A stretch of DNA of 64,000 bases from JBCCFC01 sp965213595 (GTDB lineage: Bacteria; Chloroflexota; Anaerolineae; Caldilineales; Caldilineaceae): the NCBI GenBank assembly GCA_965213595.1, contig CBDBZO010000002.1, forward strand, positions 682,001-746,000, in the 5' to 3' direction. The translations under genes and the position numbers were made by a program. Of this stretch, positions 41,355-49,820 are shown piece by piece (position 1 is the first letter of the stretch; every line of letters begins with the position of its first letter). Below the pieces are notes generated by a model. That model did not search any database. It was not told the origin of the DNA and saw nothing but the letters and a program-made list of their open reading frames with translations.

Positions 41355-42752
41355 ATGCCGGTCGATTTTTTCGTGCTTACGCGCGACGCTTTGAGTGAAC
41401 GAGCGGCGTCGCCCAGTTGGCGTCGATTCAGCCTACTGCTGGCGACGGCGCTGGCCACGCTGCTGCTGCTGACGGGCTGCGCCAACGTGGTGGTGGAGCA
41501 GTTTTACACCACGCCGCCCCCCACCCAGCTTGCCGAGCCCACCTCCACCGCGCCGCGCGTCGAGCTTTCGCCCAGCAATGGCTACGCGGGCACCTACATC
41601 ACCGTGGAGGGCAGCAACTGGCCCACCGACGCCCGCGTGCTGCTGGCCCTGCGCGATGGCGCGGGCCGCAGCGATATTCTGGCCGTGGGCAGCAGTGATT
41701 TTAGCGGTCGCTTTACCACGGGCTTTCTCTTTCCCATTGATGAACGCTGGCTCGACCCCGGCCCCCAAATTGTAACGGCGTACATCGTCGACGGGCCGGA
41801 CGACGGCGAGGCCGTGGAGACGACCTTTGCCATTGTGCCGCCCGCGGGCGTGGTTGTGCCGCCGACGGCAACGCCCACCGATACGCCCACGCCCACCGAA
41901 ACCCCAACGCCCACGGCAACGCCCACGGCAACCAGCACGCCGACGAACACGCCCACGGCCACCAGCACGCTTTCGCCGGGTCGTGCCCGCGCGGCCACGC
42001 GCATTGCGGCCACGCGCTCCGCCCTGCTCACCAGCACGGCCGTCGCCCGCGCCACGGAGGCTGCCGCCCCCACGCAAACGCCCACGCGGCAGCCAACCCG
42101 CACCAACACCGCTGCGCCCACCGATGCACCCCCCGGTACGCCTACGGTTGCGAGCACGAGCACGAGCACCGCCACCGCATCCACAACCGACGCGGCAGCG
42201 GAAGCGACCGTCGAGCCGATCACGCGCACGCTGACGATCACCGAAGGGGCAACAACAACGCCCACCGTCACAGTCACCGTTATGCCCACCGACACACCCA
42301 CCGACACCCCGACGCCTGCCCCCACGGCCACCAGTACGCCGGAGCCTCAAATTCAGCGCCCGCAAGTGCTCGTCGTCAATCAGTGGCGCGGCGACTACTG
42401 GAGCAACCCCACCCTCAGCGGCGAGCCCGCCGTGATTCGCAACGACGAATCCGTTGACTTTAACTGGGGCACGGGCAGCCCGGACGAAGCCATTCCCGCC
42501 AATGATTTTTCCGCGCGGTGGACGCGCGCCCTCGATTTTGCCGCGGGCCGCTACCGCTTCTTTCTCGAAATGGACGACGGAGCGCGACTGTACGTAGACA
42601 ACGAACTGCTTATCGACAATTTCGTGGACGGCCCCGCGCGCACGTTGACGGCTGAACGCACGTTGAGCGGCGGCCTGCACAGCGTCCGCGTGGAGTACTA
42701 CGAGCGCGCGGAGCAGGCGCTGGTGCGCTTCCGCTTTGAGCGTATCGAGTAG
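41355..42752 (+). CDS. Lipoprotein with Thr/Pro-rich stalk and C-terminal PA14 domain
   Basis: 465 residues. A long N-region, then hydrophobic LLLATALATLLLL and lipobox LTGC (Cys42). An Ig/IPT-like domain (about 65-160; GYAGTYITVEGSNWPTDARVLL) is followed by some 180 residues of low-complexity TPT repeats. The last 120 residues form a PA14-type beta domain (NQWRGDYWSNPTLSGEP, FAAGRYRFFLEMDDGARLYVDNELLIDNF). PA14 domains bind carbohydrate or act as protein interaction modules. Likely displayed on the outer face of the membrane by its stalk. Confidence 0.85.
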   Translation: MPVDFFVLTRDALSERAASPSWRRFSLLLATALATLLLLTGCANVVVEQFYTTPPPTQLAEPTSTAPRVELSPSNGYAGTYITVEGSNWPTDARVLLALRDGAGRSDILAVGSSDFSGRFTTGFLFPIDERWLDPGPQIVTAYIVDGPDDGEAVETTFAIVPPAGVVVPPTATPTDTPTPTETPTPTATPTATSTPTNTPTATSTLSPGRARAATRIAATRSALLTSTAVARATEAAAPTQTPTRQPTRTNTAAPTDAPPGTPTVASTSTSTATASTTDAAAEATVEPITRTLTITEGATTTPTVTVTVMPTDTPTDTPTPAPTATSTPEPQIQRPQVLVVNQWRGDYWSNPTLSGEPAVIRNDESVDFNWGTGSPDEAIPANDFSARWTRALDFAAGRYRFFLEMDDGARLYVDNELLIDNFVDGPARTLTAERTLSGGLHSVRVEYYERAEQALVRFRFERIE

Positions 42753-42767
42753 GGGTGGTGTTTGAAC

Positions 42768-42815
42768 AACGCAAAAAGGGCGGGCGCAGAATTCTGCGCC
42801 CGCCCTTTTTGCGTT
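42768..42815. terminator. Bidirectional Rho-independent terminator (48-bp perfect palindrome)
   Basis: A 24-bp perfect stem centred on GAATTC, with AAAAAGGGCGGGCGCAG on one side and CTGCGCCCGCCCTTTTT on the other, between the convergent PA14 lipoprotein and response-regulator genes. T-tracts are available on both strands. Confidence 0.92.
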
Positions 42816-42845
42816 GGCCTTAGTCAGATGTCGACGAAATCTAGT

Positions 42846-43505
42846 CTACCCGGCCGGGCTCAACTCCGCCAGCCCCTCCTTGAGCGCGTAGAGCGCCGCC
42901 TGGGTGCGATTGGCCAGGTGCAGCTTGCTGAGAATGTTGCTCACGTGCGTGCGCACCGTCCGCTCGCTGATCACGAGCGTGTCGGCAATTTCCTGGTTGG
43001 ACATGCCCTGCGCCACCAGCATCAGCACCTGCACCTCGCGCTCCGTCAGCGGGTCCTCCGAGGGGGGCAGGTTGGAGGGACGGTTGAGCTCGCGAATAAG
43101 CTTGCGCGCAATGGTCGGGTGCAGCGACGATTCGCCGTTGTACACTTCGCGAATGGCCTGCAGCAGTTCGCTGGGCGAGGAATCCTTGAGCAGGTAGCCC
43201 AGGGCTCCCCCCTTGATGGCGGAGAAGACCATCTCGTCGTCCGAAAAGCTGGAGAGCACGAGAATGCGCGCCGTCGGATCGCTTTCGCGAATCTCCGTGA
43301 TCACTTCGAGCCCGTCCTTGCGCGGCATCATCAGGTCCAGCAAAATCACGTCCGGATTCAGCGCCCGCGCCCGCGTTATCGCCTCGACGCCATCGGCGGC
43401 TTCGCCCACCACATCGATGCCCTCTTCCGTATCCAGCAGCGCGCGCAAGCCCCCGCGCACCACGGCGTGATCGTCCGCAATTAACACACTAATTTTATTT
43501 GCCAC
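42846..43505 (-). CDS. NarL/LuxR-type response regulator
   Basis: 219 residues. The receiver domain has the acidic pair Asp11/Asp12, phosphoacceptor Asp57 (PDVILLDLMMPRKDG), Ser/Thr near 85 (VLSSFSDDE) and Lys near 107 (YLLKDS). The C-terminal LuxR helix-turn-helix is LTEREVQVLMLVAQGMSNQEIADTLVISERTVRTHVSNILSKL (about 153-197). It lies 84 bases downstream of the histidine kinase gene on the same strand and is its obvious partner. It resembles LiaR/DegU-type envelope or stress regulators. Confidence 0.95.
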   Translation of the reverse strand: MANKISVLIADDHAVVRGGLRALLDTEEGIDVVGEAADGVEAITRARALNPDVILLDLMMPRKDGLEVITEIRESDPTARILVLSSFSDDEMVFSAIKGGALGYLLKDSSPSELLQAIREVYNGESSLHPTIARKLIRELNRPSNLPPSEDPLTEREVQVLMLVAQGMSNQEIADTLVISERTVRTHVSNILSKLHLANRTQAALYALKEGLAELSPAG

Positions 43506-43589
43506 AGCCAGCTCCTTAATTAACTCTTACTGAAATAGCGTCTCGCTCGATGCGAGAGCGCACAAAATTGAGCGGCAGCCCGCAGAAGG

Positions 43590-46079
43590 CTACAAGGCCG
43601 CTTCATCCACCAGCAACCGCACTTCGATGCGCGTGCCTTTGTCGGGGGCGGCGCGGATGTCGACCTCGCCGCCGAGCTTTTCCACACGCTCGCGAATGTT
43701 GCTCAACCCCATGCCGCCCGCCTGCCGCTGCATCTGATCCATCTCAAAGCCGCAGCCGTTATCGGAGATGGTCATCATCACTTCCAGCAGCGGGCGGCTT
43801 CCTTTGGGGAAGCTGACCTTCTTGCGTTCACCCACCAGCGCCTTGCCCGCGCTCTTTCCGCTGCTCGCTGCGGCTAGATCGGGCGCATCGATAAAGAGTG
43901 CGGGCCGCAAAATTTTTGCGTTGGGCTGGCCGTTTGCTTGTTGCCAAGCGACCGGTGAGACGTAGACGGTTGTCGCCCGCAGCTCAATGCCAATGCGCGA
44001 AGCGTAGGCGTGTTTGAGCGAGTTGTTCAGCGCTTCCTGCGCGATGCGGTAGAGCGATTCCTCCACCGGCGGCGCCAAGGGGGGCAGGCCCTCAACGTCG
44101 ATGGTCGCCTGGAGACCGGCACGCTTTTCCACGGCGTTGAGCCGCTGCTGGAGCGCCCCCACCAGCCCTTCCTCCTCGAGCGTCAGCGGGCGCAGATCAA
44201 AGAGCAGCAGCCGCATCTCCTTGAGCGCCTGCTGGGCGGTGAGCCCCAGCTGCCCCAGGTGGGATTCCAGCACGGCTGGTCTGTCCTGGCTCACCAGCCG
44301 CCGCCCCGCTTCGGCAAAGAGCACCAGGCTGTAGAGCGATTGCACCACCGCATCGTGCAAATCGCGGGCCAGCCGACCGCGCTCTTCGAGCACGCCCGCC
44401 TTTTCGGCGCGCTTGTAGAGCATGGCGCTCTCGATGGCCAACGCCGATTGATCGCCCAGCGCCAGCAGCACGTCAAACTCTTCCTGCGTGAGCGCTTTGT
44501 ATTCGCGGCAGTGAATGACGATGGCGCCGAGCGCCTCCTCGCGCAGCACGAGCGGAACAACGAGCAGCAGGGCGTATGCGCTCTGGGCCTGCCCACGACG
44601 CGCCAGCACCCGCCGCAGAGAAGGCTTGGCGGTCGACGCCTCGTGTGGGGAGGCGGCTCGCTCCGCTGGCTCGCCGTACATGGCGTCGACAACGGCCAGG
44701 CGGCTGGCCTTATCGACGGCAATGGTGACCGTGGCCTCCTCGTTGCCGCAAAAGGCGCGCAGCGAGAGGTCGGTCAAATCGGGCACGAGCTGGCGATTGG
44801 GTCGTTTTGGCTCACTTTCCGTCTCTTCGTCGCGGTCTAACATATAAACGGCGGTGGCCGAAGCATCCACCAGATCGCGCGCCTGCTCGGCGATGCGCTG
44901 GGCAATTTGGTCCAGCGAATGGCTGAGATTGAGCACGTCCAGCACGTCGCGCAGCCCTTCGGCCACGCGCCGCCGCCGCTCGATCTCAAAGGTGCGCGCC
45001 TCCACCAGCTCCTCCAGATTGGTGGTGTGGCGCTGCACGGCGCGCTCCATGCGCCGCTGCTGAATCCCCAGCGCCAGGTGGTAGGCGATGTCGTGGACGA
45101 TGTCCACGTGCTGCTTACTAAACGCGTGGGGCTCGACCACGCCGACACAGATGGTCCCCAGCAGCGTGTCGGACGAAGTCAGCGGCATGGAGATAAAGGA
45201 GGCGGGCGCTTCAATGTGCGTCTCCGCGTGCACATCCCGCAGGAGGATTGTCTCCGCGTTCAGCCCGTGGGGCAACGGCGGCACGATCTCGATCCACTCG
45301 TCCGCCTGGTAAATCCACGGCTCGTCTGGGGCGGCGGCCAAGAGCCGCGGCACCATATCGGGCGGATAGTGAATGTGCCACGTGGCGGTTCGTTCCTGGT
45401 ATCCAGCCCGCCTTGCTGACGCTGACGGAATCGAGCGGCCGCTCCACTCGGTGGGCTCACGTTCTTGTTCAAAGAGCACGATGTGCGTCTGCTGTTCGGG
45501 TAGCAGGTCGCGCAGCCCCTGGGCCGCATGGCGAGCCATCTCCTCGATGGGCTGGCCGTCCAGAATCGCGCGGTCGATGGCCTGCAGTGCCTCCAGCCGC
45601 GTGGCGTAGCGCAGCGTTTCTTGCTCGGCCAACATGTAGCGCGTGGCATCGTAGGTAACGACGACGGCGTGGGTTACGTCGCTGCGGTGGTTGCGGTAAG
45701 GGTAGTAAGCCACATCCATGTAGCGGCGACCGAGCGCGGCGTGGTCGTACCAGGCTTGGTACTTTACCTCCTCGCCCGCCAGGCAGCGCTCCATCGATTC
45801 GCGGATCACGGCGTCAAAGACATCTTCGCCCCACAGCTCGGCCATGGTCGAGCCGAGAATTTCCTCGCGCGTTTGGCTGCGCGCCTGGCAGTAGGCGTCG
45901 TTCACCGCCTCGTAGACGAAGTCGCGGTTGACGAACGCCATCAGTTCGCGCGAGGTATTGACAATAAATTCATAGCGCCGCTGCGCTTCGTACCCTTTTT
46001 GCGTAAGCGCACGGCTATCCGGCTCGCCATCGATCACGGCGGCTTGTCGGACAGTAGACATAAGACTAGCTGTAGACAC
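43590..46079 (-). CDS. Soluble PAS-GAF-GAF sensor histidine kinase (HisKA_3 type)
   Basis: 829 residues from a GTG with AAGGAG six bases upstream. No membrane helix is evident. A PAS-like domain (about 30-150; NTSRELMAFVNRDFVYEAVNDAYC), GAF-like domain (about 165-340), coiled segment and second GAF-like domain (about 365-560) precede HisKA_3, with His575 in GRLARDLHDAVVQSLYSLVL. The ATPase domain has an N box (ALNNSLKHA) and G box (DNGCGF), with about 50 extra residues between them. It senses a cytoplasmic signal and phosphorylates the NarL-type regulator that follows. Confidence 0.92.
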   Translation of the reverse strand: MSTASLMSTVRQAAVIDGEPDSRALTQKGYEAQRRYEFIVNTSRELMAFVNRDFVYEAVNDAYCQARSQTREEILGSTMAELWGEDVFDAVIRESMERCLAGEEVKYQAWYDHAALGRRYMDVAYYPYRNHRSDVTHAVVVTYDATRYMLAEQETLRYATRLEALQAIDRAILDGQPIEEMARHAAQGLRDLLPEQQTHIVLFEQEREPTEWSGRSIPSASARRAGYQERTATWHIHYPPDMVPRLLAAAPDEPWIYQADEWIEIVPPLPHGLNAETILLRDVHAETHIEAPASFISMPLTSSDTLLGTICVGVVEPHAFSKQHVDIVHDIAYHLALGIQQRRMERAVQRHTTNLEELVEARTFEIERRRRVAEGLRDVLDVLNLSHSLDQIAQRIAEQARDLVDASATAVYMLDRDEETESEPKRPNRQLVPDLTDLSLRAFCGNEEATVTIAVDKASRLAVVDAMYGEPAERAASPHEASTAKPSLRRVLARRGQAQSAYALLLVVPLVLREEALGAIVIHCREYKALTQEEFDVLLALGDQSALAIESAMLYKRAEKAGVLEERGRLARDLHDAVVQSLYSLVLFAEAGRRLVSQDRPAVLESHLGQLGLTAQQALKEMRLLLFDLRPLTLEEEGLVGALQQRLNAVEKRAGLQATIDVEGLPPLAPPVEESLYRIAQEALNNSLKHAYASRIGIELRATTVYVSPVAWQQANGQPNAKILRPALFIDAPDLAAASSGKSAGKALVGERKKVSFPKGSRPLLEVMMTISDNGCGFEMDQMQRQAGGMGLSNIRERVEKLGGEVDIRAAPDKGTRIEVRLLVDEAAL

Positions 46080-46921
46080 GCAAACTCCTTCTTTGCTATA
46101 GAAATTACATCATTTGAGAGCCATTATAGCTGGCGACCCGCTCTAAATATGCACTTGGGCATAGCGAGCAATATCTTGCCTCGTGAGCATCGATAGCAAC
46201 GCACGTCCACAAGACAGATGGCGGTTCACGATGTGGCGGCAAATAAATGATGGTGTATTTCTCTCTAAGACTATAAAACGGAAAAATAGCTAAAATCGCA
46301 TCGGTCAAATGTTGTATAAATGGAAGAAGTCCCTGCACATTTCGCAAAATCTTTAGCAATTGTTGAGTCGGGCGGCGAATACAGCCAGTTCAGGCTCCTT
46401 GACCTGGTGATTCTGTCAGGCGTGGAGAATCGTGCTGGGCAAAACTTTGGGTAGCTTTGTGGGAAAACCGCTTGAGAACCGCAAACTGTACGCCGGTAAC
46501 CTGGTTACAATATGGTGGGGAACTTTTGCCACTTATCCCCACGCTTGTGGTGCACGCCGGCTCACCTACGAGATAGGCGACTGCTCAAAGCTGGATAACC
46601 TTTTGTAGTTCACGTTTTCCTTAACCTTCCCACCTTCTCCCTCGTTTTTACACTACCTGGCTGTCCATGCCAAGCGCAGATATAGCCCTACTTGGGATAC
46701 AGACCACAACATGGGCGATAAATCCCAATTTTGCGTTTGGGATTTACCTGTTTTCCCAAATGTTATCCAGCCCTACTAATACAACGGTCTTTAATTAGTA
46801 TTTCTAGTAAGGGATATTGACAAGAGATATTTATCAGTCAAGTGTAAGGTCGCAGCCGTCTTTTTACAGGGCGGAATGACACTTTGCCCCAAACTGAAAC
46901 TCACCTGAATTTTGTGAAAAT
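46080..46921. other. Long gene-free region, relatively A+T-rich
   Basis: No convincing ORF on either strand; an 84-codon minus-strand frame (46105-46359) lacks family features. Notable sites are a 13-bp palindrome GTAACCTGGTTAC (46496-46508), CTGGATAAC (46591-46599) with its inverse GTTATCCAG about 160 bases later, TTATCCCCA near 46539, and a TTGACA at 46817 without a good -10. Base composition is lower in G+C than the flanking genes. It may hold promoters of the kinase operon or an unrecognised RNA. Confidence 0.4.
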
Positions 46922-46950
46922 TCGACAATCGACGCGCCATTGGTTATACT
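46922..46950 (+). promoter_or_regulatory. Promoter TCGACA-N17-TATACT upstream of the FmdB gene
   Basis: Ideal spacing and a good -10 box, 130 bases before the FmdB start codon. The same TCGACA -35 variant is used before the transglutaminase-like gene at 16461. Confidence 0.5.
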
Positions 46951-47079
46951 TTTACATTGCCAACCGCGCGTGCGGTCGGCTGGGTGCCCTTGGTACGCTA
47001 CAGACAGCGAGGGCGCTGTAGCTGGCTTATCTCTCTTTTGTAAGGGCTTTATTCTCAAGGGGTTCAAGGACTTTTCGTT

Positions 47080-47472
47080 ATGCCAATTTATGAATTTGCC
47101 TGTCGCCAATGCGGCAACGAGTTTGAGAAAATTGTTTCGTTCTCGGCTAAAGGCGCGCCCAACTGCCCGCAGTGCGGCAGCGATCAGGTGGAGCGGCACA
47201 TCGGCCTGCCCGCGCTGCACTTCAAGGGAAGTGGCTTTTACATCAACGACAGCAAGGCCAGCAGCAAAGCGGATGCGTCTAAGGGGGCCGACGCTGGGGA
47301 TTCAGCCGCTGCGGATGGCGACGCCAACACCAGCTCGGATGGCGACACCAAGAAAAAAGCCGATGCCGCCACCGGCAGCGAAGGCCAATCCACCACCGCG
47401 GACAAGCCTGCCCAAAGCGCGGAGAAGCGCGAAAAACCCACGGCTTCCCCCGCCACCAAAAGCGAGTCGTAG
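47080..47472 (+). CDS. FmdB-type zinc ribbon protein
   Basis: 130 residues. The N-terminal 45 residues are the FmdB/CxxC_CxxC regulatory domain: MPIYEFACRQCGNEFEKIV with Cys8/Cys11, and PNCPQCGS with Cys29/Cys32, which should bind one zinc. The rest is low-complexity Ser/Ala/Lys/Asp sequence and probably disordered. FmdB was named as a putative regulator of formamide/acetamide genes, but most members are of unknown role. The gene is monocistronic between a promoter at 46922 and a terminator at 47504. Confidence 0.92.
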   Translation: MPIYEFACRQCGNEFEKIVSFSAKGAPNCPQCGSDQVERHIGLPALHFKGSGFYINDSKASSKADASKGADAGDSAAADGDANTSSDGDTKKKADAATGSEGQSTTADKPAQSAEKREKPTASPATKSES

Positions 47473-47503
47473 CATCGCGCTACGGGTAGTTGGCTGGTTG
47501 GAC

Positions 47504-47546
47504 GAAAGAAAAAGGGTCCGCCCAATCCGGGCGGGCCCTTTTCTTT
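47504..47546 (+). terminator. Rho-independent terminator after the FmdB gene
   Basis: Stem GAAAGAAAAAGGGTCCGCCC with GGGCGGGCCCTTTTCTTTC (one bulge), loop of a few bases, T-rich 3' arm. It starts 32 bases after the stop. Confidence 0.85.
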
Positions 47547-47642
47547 CGGTCTGGGCAAAATGATGTAAAATGACGAACACAATGGACTCGTTGCCGTTTG
47601 TCCGTCAACCAACCGCCCACCACATCCGGGAGGATTGCTATT

Positions 47643-48038
47643 ATGACCGTGCCCAAGCGCTTTGGCGTGCTTCGCTTTATTGGAACGCTGTTGAAAATTT
47701 TGGCGTGGATTTTGCTCGTGCTCTTTATTTTGGCCGCCGTGGCCGCCGTGGTGTTGGGCACAGCCGAGACGCTCGCCCTGGCCAATCCCGCCATTGTGGA
47801 TATCGTAGCCACGCTCGGTGCAGCCGGCGACATTGCCGTGGCTATCTCGACGTTAATTACGGGCCTCATCCTCTTCCTGGTTCTCTATGCTGCTGGTGAG
47901 CGCATCCACCTCCAGCTCGCGGTGGAAGAAAACACACGCCTCACCGCCGCGCTGCTCCTGCGCATGCACCAGGAAAGCCAGGTCGCGCCGCCGGTGGATT
48001 ATGCGCCCGGCTATGCCAGCGAGCCGTTTGAGAGTTAA
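47643..48038 (+). CDS. Small two-helix membrane protein of unknown function
   Basis: 131 residues from the ATG at 47643, which has GGGAGG upstream. Two hydrophobic segments (about residues 10-38 and 58-82; FIGTLLKILAWILLVLFILAAVAAVVLG and AISTLITGLILFLVLYAAG) are followed by a polar C-terminal tail, RIHLQLAVEENTRLTAALLLRMHQE, that may be helical. I do not recognise the family. Well-formed RBS and codon use support a real gene. Confidence 0.75.
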   Translation: MTVPKRFGVLRFIGTLLKILAWILLVLFILAAVAAVVLGTAETLALANPAIVDIVATLGAAGDIAVAISTLITGLILFLVLYAAGERIHLQLAVEENTRLTAALLLRMHQESQVAPPVDYAPGYASEPFES

Positions 48039-48131
48039 GTAGCAAACAGCAGCCGGTTTCTAGTGGTCAGTTTTCAGTAGTCAGTGGAATGCAGGGTAAC
48101 CATTGCCTAGGTTCCGCTGACCGTGGGAAAG

Positions 48132-48185
48132 TGGCCCTCACCCCCGGCCCCTCTCCCACCGTGGGAGAGGGGCCGGGGGTGAGGG
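48132..48185. repeat. CCCTCACCCCCGGCCCCTCTCCC-type palindrome
   Basis: A long perfect-looking hairpin with arms CCCTCACCCCCGGCCCC and GGGGCCGGGGGTGAGGG around CTCTCCCACCGTGGGAGAG, between convergent genes. It is a repeat class common in many bacteria and recurs in degraded form inside the GNAT gene at 54352. Confidence 0.85.
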
Positions 48186-48266
48186 CGCGCTCGACCTGCC
48201 TTTCAAGCCCTCTCAGCAAAATGTCAACGGAATCCAACCCACTAACCACTGTTGACTGACCACTAC

Positions 48267-49040
48267 TTACTTCACCACCTCCAACTTGTCCTGCACCAGC
48301 GAGGACAAAAACGTTCGAGCAGCCGTCTCTTCCTCTGTCTCCGGCGCGGGATCGAACAGAATCGAAATCATGGCGTCGTCGCCCTCGCCCTTCATTTCGG
48401 TAATCACGCCCTCGCCAAAGTGGCCGTGCACCACGCGCAGCCCCTCTCTCAGCTTGAGCGCCTTGCGCCGGCGCTTGGGCTTCTCCACGGCATTCTCATC
48501 TTTGGCCAGATCGACCACCAACCCCGCCTCGCGGTCACGCCAGCGCTCGGCCAGCGTGGAGAGCATCTGCTCCGGATTTTTGTCGATGCGCGTGCGCAGA
48601 TCGGCCACGCGGCTGCGCACCTCGGCCAGGCGCGGCAGCCATTTGTCCTTCTCGCGCTTGGGCCGGTCGCTCTGTGCCAGCACGCGGCTCGCCCGCGACA
48701 GCACGCTGGCCAGCCCGTCGATCTGCTTGAGCGCCTCCTCCTGCGGGTCGATCGTCGCCATCTGCACGCCGTTGAGCCGGCACATTTCTGCGCGCGTCTG
48801 GTTGCGCTGCTCGTCCTCCAGCGCCTCCCAGTCACTCTGTCGCCGCTGGCCTTTCGCCTGCAGGCCCATAAAGCGAACCGCCACGCCAATCTCCGGATAG
48901 AGATAATCGAGCTTGAGCCGCCGCTTGGTCGCCGGGTTGATCAGCCACGCCGGGCTGGCATTTTGCTCGCCGGGGATGCCGTCAAACGCGCGCGCTAGAA
49001 TTTCGCGCCACGCGTTCATGGCCATGTAGGTGCTAAACAT
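48267..49040 (-). CDS. Nuclease-like (PD-(D/E)XK-type) N-terminal domain fused to a UvrD-like Tudor C-terminal domain
   Basis: 257 residues. Residues about 30-100 (NPATKRRLKLDYLYPEIGVAVRFMG... RAEMCRLNGVQMATIDP) follow the DUF559/Vsr-like pattern of an Asp-bearing strand, a Pro-Glu turn and a hydrophobic strand, but the usual E-x-K is replaced by A-V-R-F, so catalysis is doubtful. A helical, charged middle follows. The last 65 residues (LREGLRVVHGHFGEGVITEMKGEGDDAMISILFD) match the Tudor-like tail of UvrD/PcrA helicases, which contacts RNA polymerase. A role in DNA repair or transcription coupling is possible but unproved. Confidence 0.6.
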   Translation of the reverse strand: MFSTYMAMNAWREILARAFDGIPGEQNASPAWLINPATKRRLKLDYLYPEIGVAVRFMGLQAKGQRRQSDWEALEDEQRNQTRAEMCRLNGVQMATIDPQEEALKQIDGLASVLSRASRVLAQSDRPKREKDKWLPRLAEVRSRVADLRTRIDKNPEQMLSTLAERWRDREAGLVVDLAKDENAVEKPKRRRKALKLREGLRVVHGHFGEGVITEMKGEGDDAMISILFDPAPETEEETAARTFLSSLVQDKLEVVK

Positions 49041-49177
49041 CGGGTATCCTTTGTGAATTTGTCATTTCGTTCAGCAACGGTCGCCACTGCGACACCGAAG
49101 GGGGAAATCTATTCGCTGTCAATGAGGCAAATAAATTTTTTTCACGCATCAAAACCAACGCCTCTTCGACGCACAAG

Positions 49178-49210
49178 ACCCCAGGGGTATCAGAAACCCT
49201 TGGGGTTTTG
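49178..49210 (+). terminator. Terminator-like hairpin
   Basis: Stem ACCCCAGGGGT / ACCCTTGGGGT (one G-U pair), 7-base loop, then TTTTGG. No gene on either strand ends here, so it may terminate a small RNA or be a relic. Confidence 0.55.
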
Positions 49211-49263
49211 GTATTCTAGCACATCTGTTCGCTGGCGGCGAAATGGAAGCTGAGCTGATGCAA

Positions 49264-49433
49264 CCAGAAGAGTTCAACGCGGAGGGCGCGGAGAAAAGAG
49301 GCGCGGAGGGCCGCGGAGAAAAGACAAGAGAAGCGTCGAGCGTCTGCACTTTGTTTAGTCTGATGCTTTCTATCTCTTTTCCTCTCCGCGCTCCTCTGCG
49401 TGAGCTCCGCGTCTCTGCGTTGAAAAATCAAGT
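49264..49433. repeat. CGCGGAGG-type intergenic palindrome, long copy
   Basis: Arms TTCAACGCGGAGGGCGCGG and CTCCGCGTCTCTGCGTTGAA with GAGAAAAGAGGCGCGGAGG inside. It shares its left arm almost exactly with 13856. The two copies differ in the loop. Confidence 0.7.
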
Positions 49434-49445
49434 TTGACGTTTAGG

Positions 49446-49702
49446 GGGGTGCAGTCAAGAGTTGTCACCCAGCTGGGAAAAGCGCTCGTTGACGGGCGTT
49501 CGACCTCTCCCCCTCGCTGTGAGCAGAAGGCCAACGAGCCGGGTGAAGCCCCCTCTCCTCCGAGGAGAGGGGGTTGGGGGAGAGGCCTGGTGAGCCGCGT
49601 GCGGGAACTCCACCCAGCGCGGGAAGATGCGTCAACCCAAAGGCCATCGGCGCAGCAATCTCCTCCAGCGTTGCCACCCACTGACAGCTCTTGACTGCAC
49701 CC
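49446..49702. mobile_element. Candidate small element with 20-bp-plus terminal inverted repeats (257 bp)
   Basis: GGGTGCAGTCAAGAGTTGTC at the left and its reverse complement with one difference at the right. Flanks GTTTAGG (49439-49445) and GTTCAGG (49703-49709) match at 6 of 7 bases, possibly a target duplication. The dispersed palindrome 49502-49587 is nested inside. Confidence 0.55.
49502..49587. repeat. Dispersed palindromic repeat, copy 2
   Basis: Shares ACGAGCCGGGT, GCCCCCTCTCCTC and the GAGGAGAGGGGGTT arm with 29752-29838; the intervening bases differ. Confidence 0.75.
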
Positions 49703-49808
49703 GTTCAGGCCGATGTTCACGGCTCGAAATAACGGTTTGCTCCAAGCTGGAACAGATCCATTGGCTTGTCCCTCAAACACCTTGCTTCTGCCCACGACCC
49801 CTCAATGT

Positions 49809-49814
49809 TATAAT
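49809..49814 (+). promoter_or_regulatory. murJ -10 box TATAAT, possible leaderless start
   Basis: A perfect TATAAT ends six bases before the murJ ATG, with no ribosome binding site between. This geometry is typical of leaderless transcripts. The -35 is poor (TTCTGC or TTGCTT upstream). Confidence 0.5.
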
Positions 49815-49820
49815 CCGTCC

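Larger units (their letters stand above)
49041..49820. other. 780-base repeat-rich intergenic region upstream of murJ
   Basis: No supported gene. It contains, in order, a terminator-like hairpin (49178-49206), a CGCGGAGG palindrome (49264-49433) and an inverted-repeat unit (49446-49702) that itself contains a copy of the repeat at 29752. Near the end is the murJ -10 box. Confidence 0.7.

Noticed and set aside
46105..46359. 84-codon minus-strand ORF
   Set aside because: No RBS, no recognised family and atypical composition; it lies in the low-G+C gene-free region.
46536..46770. Replication origin with DnaA boxes
   Set aside because: Only one 8-of-9 and two weaker TTATCC-type sites, no A+T-rich unwinding tract and no dnaA, dnaN or gyrB nearby.
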